Part shown: positions 7,043 to 11,184 of the stretch, piece by piece | How the letters are laid out: each line of letters starts with the position of its first letter | Numbering within the stretch: position 1 is the stretch's first letter | Assembly (NCBI GenBank): GCA_014380205.1 | Contig: JACMKH010000392.1 | Span: 1-11,184 of the forward strand | DNA length: 11,184 nt | Direction of reading: 5' to 3' | From: Sphingomonadaceae bacterium | Lineage (GTDB): Bacteria > Pseudomonadota > Alphaproteobacteria > Sphingomonadales > Sphingomonadaceae | Program-made: the position numbers and the translations under genes | Notes under the pieces: model-generated | Databases searched by the model: none | What the model was told of the DNA's origin: nothing | What the model saw: the letters and a program-made list of their open reading frames with translations, nothing else

Positions 7043-7642
7043 ATGGCGAAGAGGAGCAGACGCGATCCGGCGAAGCGGCGGACGTGGCACGGCGCCCATC
7101 TCGAGCGCGACATACTGGCGCGCGTGCGCCGCCCGTCGCGCCTGCGGCTGGTCTCCTGGCCCGGCAGCGGGCCGTCATATCCGTCCTCCTTCTTTCTCTC
7201 AGTCATCCTGCTCTCGGTGCTCGCCTTCGCGGCGGTGTGGTTAGGGATTGGCTGGTACACGGCCGACCCGCGCGAGAACGACGAGCCCGCGCCGACGGAT
7301 TTCCCCGCGTGTGTGGGGTCCGTGCGGATCAACTGCGTGGTCGATGGCGACACCTTCTGGATCGGCGGAGCGAAGGTGCGCATCCTCGACATCGACACGC
7401 CCGAGCTCTCGCCGCCGCGCTGCGCCGAGGAGGAGCGGCTGGGGCTCGCCGCGAAAGAACGGTTGGGCGAGTTGCTCAGCGCTGGGCCAGTCGAGCTGGC
7501 GAGCGCGCCGGGCGAGGACGACCGCGACCACTATGGCCGGCTGCTCAGGACGGTGCATATCGGCGGGCGATCGGTGGGAGACACGCTGATCGCCGAAGGA
7601 CTGGCGCGGCCCTATGGGAGCGGGCGGCGGGCGTGGTGCTGA
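7043..7642 (+). CDS. membrane-anchored thermonuclease (SNase-like)
   Basis: A 199-residue protein. A basic N-terminus (1-35) is followed by one hydrophobic segment at about 49-72 and then a staphylococcal-nuclease fold from about 92. The predicted topology puts the nuclease domain in the periplasm. The catalytic and calcium-binding residues of SNase can be mapped: D101 and D103 in VDGDTFW (SNase D19, D21), R113 (R35), D118, T119 and E121 in DTPE (D40, T41, E43), and R166 in DHYGR (R87). The C-terminal GLARPYGSGRRAWC is typical of bacterial thermonuclease-family proteins. Four cysteines (90, 98, 127, 199) all lie in the putative periplasmic part and could form disulfides. The ATG at 7043 has GAGG 6 nt upstream. 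It probably cleaves DNA or RNA; the biological role is unknown. The gene is 94 bp after the glycosyltransferase and may be transcribed separately. Confidence 0.9.
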   Translation: MAKRSRRDPAKRRTWHGAHLERDILARVRRPSRLRLVSWPGSGPSYPSSFFLSVILLSVLAFAAVWLGIGWYTADPRENDEPAPTDFPACVGSVRINCVVDGDTFWIGGAKVRILDIDTPELSPPRCAEEERLGLAAKERLGELLSAGPVELASAPGEDDRDHYGRLLRTVHIGGRSVGDTLIAEGLARPYGSGRRAWC

Positions 7643-7912
7643 GCCGGACCGTCGGCCGCGCGGTCCCAAGTTGAGCAAGTTGCGATCCGCCGGCATCCCT
7701 TTCAACCTCGCCGGCGCGCCTTGGCAGGGCCAAAGTTCATGAAGTTCATCGCGTGGCGCGTTTTTCGGGGTGTGAACTTTGACCCGGCCGAGGCGAGGAG
7801 GAGGCGCGAAGCGCGATTGCCCAGCAGAGACCGGCGGAAACAGACAAAGCAGACGGCCTGTCTGGCGGGTTTCCTGCGTTCTGCGCGGCGGAAGTTCACA
7901 TAAGGTTGACAC
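7643..7912. repeat. intergenic element with direct and inverted repeats
   Basis: The interval holds no credible gene. The word AAGTTCAT occurs twice in tandem (7733-7740, 7742-7749). CAAAGTTCA (7731-7739) is inverted as TGAACTTTG (7773-7781), and GAAGTTCACA returns at 7891-7900. AAGTTG is repeated at about 7670-7683. The stretch between the inverted arms contains CGCGTGGCGCG followed by TTTTT (7750-7765), a weak terminator-like hairpin. Similar intergenic AAGTTCAC-rich segments are, from memory, common in sphingomonad genomes; that is recollection, not a search result. Confidence 0.45.
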
Positions 7913-8062
7913 GTGGGCGGGATTTCGGAGCCGGCGTGGCGGGTGCGCGACGCGACGGTGCTGGATCGGTTCGCCTCCGTCGAGCGCGTTTGGACGCCGG
8001 CGAGCGAGAATGGGACGGACGGCCATATTATCATCCGGCGCGGTTTCGGGACGACCGCATAG
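7913..8062 (+). CDS. possible small protein or gene fragment, 49 residues
   Basis: A GTG-started frame, preceded by AAGG 7 nt upstream, encodes GISEPAWRVRDATVLDRF followed by ASVERVWTPASENGTDG and HIIIRRGFGTTA. Third codon positions are overwhelmingly G or C, as in the real genes here, and the composition looks protein-like with no simple repeats. I do not recognise the family. It may be a short gene or the relic of a longer one, since it lies in an otherwise non-coding gap between two convergent genes. A TTGACA sequence sits directly upstream (7906-7911), but the spacing to the start codon is too short for it to act as this ORF's -35 element. Confidence 0.3.
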   Translation: MGGISEPAWRVRDATVLDRFASVERVWTPASENGTDGHIIIRRGFGTTA

Positions 8063-8138
8063 CATGAGGCGCCTTTCGCCAGGCTGACCCGATCCTACGG
8101 CGGGGCGCCCCGAATCGCCTGGAATTGCGGAATTGCGG
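8063..8138. other. intergenic stretch with a 12-bp palindrome and a short tandem repeat
   Basis: No gene is seen here. CGGGGCGCCCCG at 8101-8112 is a perfect palindrome, and GGAATTGC is repeated twice in tandem at 8121-8136, just beyond the 3' end of the PilZ gene. Neither has the T-tract of a standard terminator on the strand concerned. Confidence 0.4.
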
Positions 8139-8498
8139 TCAGCGCCAGATGGCGGTGGCGGATGCCATGATATTCTTCTCATGCTCGCCCGGATGTTCGA
8201 CGATCCAGCGCAGCCGCTCCAGCTCGCGCGGTTCCAGCGGCCTGGCGAAGGTCACGCCGCATCGCCCGTTCCTCACCCAGACGGCGGTTCCCAGCGCCTC
8301 GGCCCGCTCAATGCGGACGAGCACGGTCGCGCCGAGAAGGGGCGGCTCGTCGAGGCGCAGGCGGCATCCCGCACGCGAGACGTTCTCGACGCGGCATCGC
8401 GCCGAACGCCCGGTCAGCACCAGCCCGCCATCGATCGCCGCGGCCATCCGCGCCATCGCCCGATTGCCCAGCTTGCCGAATGTCCTCACGCCCGACAT
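8139..8498 (-). CDS. single-domain PilZ protein (putative c-di-GMP effector)
   Basis: A 119-residue soluble protein. Residues 13-17 read RAMAR, fitting the RxxxR half of the PilZ cyclic-di-GMP signature. NVSRAG at 39-44 fits (D/N)xSxxG about 20 residues later, and CGVTFARPL at 80-88 matches the GVxF strand that ends PilZ barrels. Proteins of this size usually act as stand-alone c-di-GMP receptors controlling motility, polysaccharide output or other envelope functions. The nearby polysaccharide genes make that attractive but are no proof. The assignment of the RxxxR pair is by eye; R31/R34/R36, closer to the serine motif, are alternatives. The ATG at 8498 has a poor ribosome binding site. The gene diverges from the hydrolase and converges with the thermonuclease. 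Confidence 0.75.
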   Translation of the reverse strand: MSGVRTFGKLGNRAMARMAAAIDGGLVLTGRSARCRVENVSRAGCRLRLDEPPLLGATVLVRIERAEALGTAVWVRNGRCGVTFARPLEPRELERLRWIVEHPGEHEKNIMASATAIWR

Positions 8499-8623
8499 GG
8501 CGGCGGCGATAGCGCGCGGGGCATGAAGATTCGGTTAGGTGTGGCGGGCCGTGGCCTGCCGAAATTCGTTTCGCCTCCGGCCCGACAGGCGCATAGGATC
8601 GCGCGGCGGCATGGGGAAAAGCC
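8499..8623. promoter_or_regulatory. divergent region between the PilZ gene and the hydrolase
   Basis: These 125 bp must hold the promoters of two divergent genes. I see an imperfect dyad CGAAATTCGTTTCG around 8560-8573 and a GATTC at 8526-8530, but no convincing -35/-10 pair. GGGGA at 8613-8617 serves as the ribosome binding site of the hydrolase. Confidence 0.35.
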
Positions 8624-9616
8624 ATGATTCGAATTATCATCGCTCTGCTCGCCGCCTTGCTGCTCCCGCTCGCCGGGCAGGCGCGGGCGCAGGTGCAGCC
8701 GTTTCCCGAGGGCTTCACCACGCGGGAGATCGCGACCAACGGCACGACGCTCCACGTCCGCAGCGGGGGCAGCGGGCCGGCGGTGGTGCTGCTCCACGGC
8801 TATGGCGAGACCGGGGACATGTGGGCGCCGATGGCGGCGGACCTCGCGCGCGATCATCGTGTGATCGTGCCAGACCTGCGCGGCATGGGGCTGTCGGCGC
8901 GCCCCGAGGGCGGCTATGACAAGAAGACCCAGGGGCAGGACATCGCGGGTCTGCTCGATGCGCTCGGCGTCGAGCGGACGGCGGTGGTCGCGCACGATAT
9001 CGGCAACATGGTCGGCTATGCCTTCGCCGCGCAGCATCGCGCTCGCGTCACCCGCTTCGTGCTGATCGATGCGCCGCTGCCCGGCGTGGGACCGTGGGAG
9101 GAGGTGCTGCGGAACCCGCTGCTCTGGCATTTCTGTTTTGGCGGGCCCGACATGGAGCGGCTCGTCGCGGGGCGCGAGCGGATCTATCTCGATCGCTTCT
9201 GGAACGAATTCTCGCACGATCCGGCGCGCTTCGACGAGGCGTCGCGCGCGCATTACGCGGCGCTCTACGCGCGGCCGGGAGCGATGCGCGCAGGCTTCGC
9301 GCAGTTCGCGGCGTTCGATCAGGATGCGATCGACAACCAGGCGTTCGTCGCCGAGGGGCTGCTCGAGATGCCGGTGCTCGCGCTGGGCGGCGAATATTCG
9401 TTCGGCCCGATGATGGCGACCGTGATGCGCTTCGCCGCGCGCGACGTGACCGAGGGCGTGGTGCCCGATTCGGGGCACTGGATCATGGAGGAAAACCCCG
9501 AGGCGACGGTGGCGCTGGTGCGCGGGTTTTTGACGGGCCTGCCAGCTTTCCGGTCGGGAAACGGTATGAGCGGGATCGGAAGGGGAGGGGCAGGGGAGAC
9601 TACCGAATCAAAGTGA
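8624..9616 (+). CDS. exported alpha/beta hydrolase, epoxide hydrolase/dehalogenase type
   Basis: A 330-residue protein with a Sec signal peptide (MIRIIIALLAALLLPLAG, probable cleavage after ARA at residue 22), so the enzyme is periplasmic or secreted. The alpha/beta-hydrolase core shows the oxyanion motif HGYGE (58-62), DLRGMGLS (84-91), and a nucleophile elbow VAHDIGN (122-128) with aspartate D125 where esterases have serine. D125, H285 in DSGHW and probably E257 after strand LALGG would form the Asp-His-acid triad of epoxide hydrolases and haloalkane or fluoroacetate dehalogenases. Cap-domain tyrosines Y211 and Y215 could activate an epoxide, which favours epoxide hydrolase. The substrate is unknown. 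The last 28 or so residues (from about 303) are Gly-rich and unlike the core, and the stop lies inside a small hairpin. ATG 8624 follows GGGGA and begins the signal peptide. Confidence 0.88.
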   Translation: MIRIIIALLAALLLPLAGQARAQVQPFPEGFTTREIATNGTTLHVRSGGSGPAVVLLHGYGETGDMWAPMAADLARDHRVIVPDLRGMGLSARPEGGYDKKTQGQDIAGLLDALGVERTAVVAHDIGNMVGYAFAAQHRARVTRFVLIDAPLPGVGPWEEVLRNPLLWHFCFGGPDMERLVAGRERIYLDRFWNEFSHDPARFDEASRAHYAALYARPGAMRAGFAQFAAFDQDAIDNQAFVAEGLLEMPVLALGGEYSFGPMMATVMRFAARDVTEGVVPDSGHWIMEENPEATVALVRGFLTGLPAFRSGNGMSGIGRGGAGETTESK

Positions 9617-9648
9617 TACTTTGAATCTGATCAGACTGATTCCGACTC
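9605..9648. promoter_or_regulatory. cluster of four GANTC sites with a hairpin and a palindrome
   Basis: GANTC, the recognition site of the alphaproteobacterial CcrM methyltransferase, occurs at 9605-9609, 9623-9627, 9638-9642 and 9644-9648. The same stretch has the hairpin TCAAAGT-GAT-ACTTTGA (9608-9624), which spans the hydrolase stop codon, and the palindrome TCTGATCAGA (9626-9635). There is no T-run, so it is not a standard terminator. Whether it is a regulatory site is unknown. Confidence 0.35.
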
Positions 9649-9744
9649 TATCAGTTCGACCTCAGTGAAACGGGTCTCGCCGTCGCACTTGCGGCAAAAT
9701 TCAGCCGTCGAAGTCTCGCTGAGAATCCAGTCCTGCCGTCTATC
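9631..9744 (-). pseudogene. possible remnant of a small zinc-ribbon protein
   Basis: On minus, the 37 codons between two stops read DRRQDWILSETSTAEF, then CRKCDGETRFTEVELI, then ESESV. The C-x-x-C pair and the regular, charged composition look like the end of a small metal-binding protein. No ATG, GTG or TTG lies in the frame after the upstream stop at 9745-9747, and a short ATG peptide just upstream (MSGLR) is out of frame, so a functional gene would need a frameshift or an unusual start. It lies downstream of tRNA-Ser on the same strand, in AT-richer DNA. It could equally be chance. Confidence 0.25.
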
Positions 9745-9765
9745 TCAGTCCCGACATGAGCTCGG

Positions 9766-9785
9766 AAAGGCGCAGAGACGCGCCC
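9766..9785 (-). terminator. possible weak terminator downstream of tRNA-Ser
   Basis: On minus the bases form GGCGC-GTCTCT-GCGCC followed by TTTCC. The stem is five GC pairs (six with a G-T pair) and the T-run has only three bases, about 46 nt beyond the tRNA. It is plausible but weak. Confidence 0.3.
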
Positions 9786-9830
9786 CATTAGTGCGGTTTC
9801 TCCATTTACCTCAATATCTTAAGACTGTGC

Positions 9831-9920
9831 GGCGGAGCGGGAGGGATTCGAACCCTCGATGCGGTTTTGCCGCATACTCACTTTCCAGGCGAGCGCCTTC
9901 GACCACTCGGCCACCGCTCC
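9831..9920 (-). tRNA. tRNA-Ser(GGA)
   Basis: The acceptor stem pairs GGAGCGG (9914-9920) with CCGCTCC (9834-9840), with discriminator G at 9833. The next three bases read CCG, so CCA is not encoded and must be added after transcription. The anticodon stem CTCGC/GTGAG encloses the loop CTGGAAA with anticodon GGA, which reads UCC and UCU. A long variable arm, TATGCGGCAAAACCGCAT, confirms the class II serine type, and GGTTCGAATCC is the T-loop region. Upstream on minus, TTGCGC and TAACTG with 17-bp spacing are a weak promoter candidate (9946-9974). Only the exact 3' boundary is uncertain. Confidence 0.97.
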
Positions 9921-10021
9921 GCATGCCCGGGGGGACAGACGCCCGCAGTTAGAAGCGGAGAGAGCGCGGCGCAAGGCGGGCGGGCCCTTGCGGATCGCGC
10001 CGATCGTGGCATGATCGCGCG

Positions 10022-10939
10022 ATGAAACGCCTCCTCGCCCTTCCCGTCGGCGCCTTCGCGCTCATCGCCGCTCAAGCGCCCGAGACGCCACCCGTCGCGC
10101 CCGCGCAACCGCACGAGATCGTCGCGGCCTCAAGGCTCGCCGACTGGCGGCCGATCGCCCCCGAAAACCTGCTCGTGATGACGCTCGGTAGCGGCGCGAT
10201 CGTGATGATCGAGCTCGCGCCCGATTTCGCACCCGAGCATGTCGAGAACATCCGCCGTCTCGCGCGCGCGAACTGGTGGGACGGGACGAGCATCAACCGC
10301 GTGCAGGACAATTATGTCGTTCAATGGGGCGACGCGAGCGAGGCGAAGCCGCTGCCGGCCGATGTCGTGGCGACGCCGGCGGCGGAATATGCGTTCGCGG
10401 CCGGCGGCTTCGCGCCCGCCGAATTCTCGGAGGTTCAGCAGGGTCATTACACGGCGACGTCGGGCTGGTTGCGGGGTTGGCCGGCCGGGTTTGACCGCGA
10501 CGCTTCGGGGGGGCTGGGCGAAGGGAGCCTCGTCCATTGCTACGGCATGGTCGGCGTCGGGCGCGGCGACAATCCCGATCCGGGGACGGGGGCCGAGCTC
10601 TACACTGTGATCGGCCATGCGCCGCGCCATCTCGACCGCAACATCGCGCTCGTCGGGCGCGTCGTCGAGGGGATGCCCGCGCTGTCGAGCCTGCCGCGCG
10701 GGACGGGCGATCTCGGCTTCTACGAGACGCCCGAGGAGCGCATCGCGATCGCCTCGATCCGGTTCGCGAGCGAGCTGCCCGAGGCCGAGCGGCCGCGCTT
10801 CGAGGTGATGCGCACCGACACCGAGGCGTTCCGCCGCTACATTGATGCGCGTTCCAACCGTTCGGGCTGGTTCGTGCGGCCGGCGGGGGCGGTCGACGTG
10901 TGCAACGTCAACCTGCCGATCCGCCGCGTCTCCGATTAA
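10022..10939 (+). CDS. exported cyclophilin-type peptidyl-prolyl cis-trans isomerase
   Basis: A 305-residue protein with an N-terminal signal peptide (about 1-19, cleavage near AQA), so it probably helps protein folding in the periplasm. A cyclophilin domain starts near residue 50 with LLVMTLGSGAIVMIELAPD. The active-site segment INRVQDNYVVQWGD (91-104) corresponds to FHRxxxxFxxQGGD of CypA: R93 matches the catalytic R55, Y98 matches F60 and Q101 matches Q63. HCYGMVGVGRGDNPDPGTG (172-190) and ELYTVIGHAPRHLDRNIALVGRVVEGM (192-218, continuous) cover the later core. The FH pair is replaced by IN and QGG by QWG, and about 50 residues (105-165) extend the loop between conserved blocks. A C-terminal region of about 55 residues follows the fold. 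Catalytic competence is likely but reduced activity is possible. The start has no strong Shine-Dalgarno. Confidence 0.88.
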   Translation: MKRLLALPVGAFALIAAQAPETPPVAPAQPHEIVAASRLADWRPIAPENLLVMTLGSGAIVMIELAPDFAPEHVENIRRLARANWWDGTSINRVQDNYVVQWGDASEAKPLPADVVATPAAEYAFAAGGFAPAEFSEVQQGHYTATSGWLRGWPAGFDRDASGGLGEGSLVHCYGMVGVGRGDNPDPGTGAELYTVIGHAPRHLDRNIALVGRVVEGMPALSSLPRGTGDLGFYETPEERIAIASIRFASELPEAERPRFEVMRTDTEAFRRYIDARSNRSGWFVRPAGAVDVCNVNLPIRRVSD

Positions 10940-10951
10940 CCATCTATTAGC
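10936..10951. promoter_or_regulatory. CtrA-like binding site
   Basis: The bases TTAACCATCTATTAGC match the alphaproteobacterial CtrA consensus TTAA-N7-TTAA(C) at all but one position, with correct seven-base spacing and the TTAACCAT half-site often seen in this class. It overlaps the stop codon of the isomerase gene and lies 37 bp before the next start codon, where a regulator could act. CtrA presence is assumed. Confidence 0.3.
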
Positions 10952-10987
10952 GTTACCTTTTCCCTGACGAGCGGCTAGCGCCCGGCG

Positions 10988-11184
10988 ATGGCCGAGACGA
11001 CGCTGCCACGCTGGATGCAGGGCGACTGGACCGGACAGGCCCCGCTGCTCGCGCCGCGCGTTGCCACGCCGCCGCCGATGCGCGCGTCGCTCCCGCCCAC
11101 GCTAGCCGCGCTGATGCCCGCCGCGCCGCCGCGGCCGCCCCTGCCCGCACCTTCGATCCGCATCCGCCGGCGTCGCGCGCGCCC
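10988..11184 (+). CDS. unidentified proline-rich protein, 5' part only
   Basis: The first 65 codons of a frame left open at the window edge: MAETTLPRWMQGDW, a region rich in Pro, Ala and Leu (about 20-58), then IRIRRRRAR. Third positions are almost all G or C, as expected for coding DNA here. I do not recognise a family. A basic cluster after a proline-rich, probably disordered N-terminus often precedes a membrane segment in bacterial envelope proteins, but no such segment is visible before the edge. GAGCGG is a poor ribosome binding site 14 nt upstream. It lies 48 bp after the isomerase gene and could share its transcript. Confidence 0.5.
   Translation, partial: MAETTLPRWMQGDWTGQAPLLAPRVATPPPMRASLPPTLAALMPAAPPRPPLPAPSIRIRRRRAR

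Noticed and set aside
7241..8182. 313-codon minus-strand open frame
   Set aside because: It is antisense to the thermonuclease and crosses the repeat region; its translation has no recognisable domain.
9568..9842. Attachment-site pair between the tRNA-Ser 3' end and the hydrolase tail
   Set aside because: Only GAGCGGGA (8 bp) is shared (9568-9575 and 9835-9842), too short for an att core, and no integrase is present.
9665..9952. 95-codon plus-strand open frame
   Set aside because: Its C-terminal half is the antisense of tRNA-Ser (peptide SGRDSNPRCGF), a well-known false ORF pattern.
1..11184. CRISPR array, transposon or defence system
   Set aside because: No regularly spaced repeats, transposase, integrase or recognisable defence genes occur; the thermonuclease is of the housekeeping secreted or anchored type.

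Overview
The DNA is very GC-rich, with strongly GC-biased third codon positions. Its gene content (an rml operon, a single-domain PilZ protein, a membrane-anchored thermonuclease, a tRNA gene without an encoded CCA, frequent GANTC sites) suggests an alphaproteobacterium, most likely a sphingomonad. The order-level assignment is inference from style, not from a marker gene.

Left part, 1-5646, minus strand: a compact operon for dTDP-L-rhamnose, the activated sugar used in O-antigen, capsule and exopolysaccharide. Transcription order is rfbA, rfbC, rfbD, a sulfotransferase-like gene (ST2), a 24-bp vestige of an rfbB start, an unexplained stretch of about 240 bp, a second sulfotransferase-like gene (ST1), and rfbB, which runs off the left edge. 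All four rhamnose enzymes are present. rfbA/rfbC, rfbD/ST2 and ST2/vestige overlap by 4-8 nt, which suggests translational coupling. The most informative feature is the duplicated rfbB start: the vestige directly overlaps the ST2 stop codon and keeps a good ribosome binding site, whereas the intact rfbB lies behind ST1 without one. This suggests ST1 was inserted or duplicated between ST2 and rfbB.

Centre, 5710-7642, plus strand: a GT4-type glycosyltransferase diverges from rfbA across 63 bp and may use the nucleotide sugar or act on the same glycan. It is followed by a membrane-anchored thermonuclease. From 7643 to 8138, between convergent genes, there is an intergenic element with direct and inverted repeats and a possible 49-residue ORF.

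Right part, 8139-11184: a small PilZ-domain protein (minus), a secreted alpha/beta hydrolase with an aspartate nucleophile (epoxide hydrolase/dehalogenase type, plus), an AT-richer stretch with clustered GANTC sites and a possible zinc-ribbon remnant, tRNA-Ser(GGA) (minus), an exported cyclophilin-type peptidyl-prolyl isomerase (plus), a CtrA-like site, and the start of an unidentified proline-rich protein cut by the right edge.

I found no CRISPR array, transposase, integrase or recognisable defence system. The best candidate for something new is the sulfotransferase pair embedded in the rhamnose operon, together with the rearrangement scar between the two genes.
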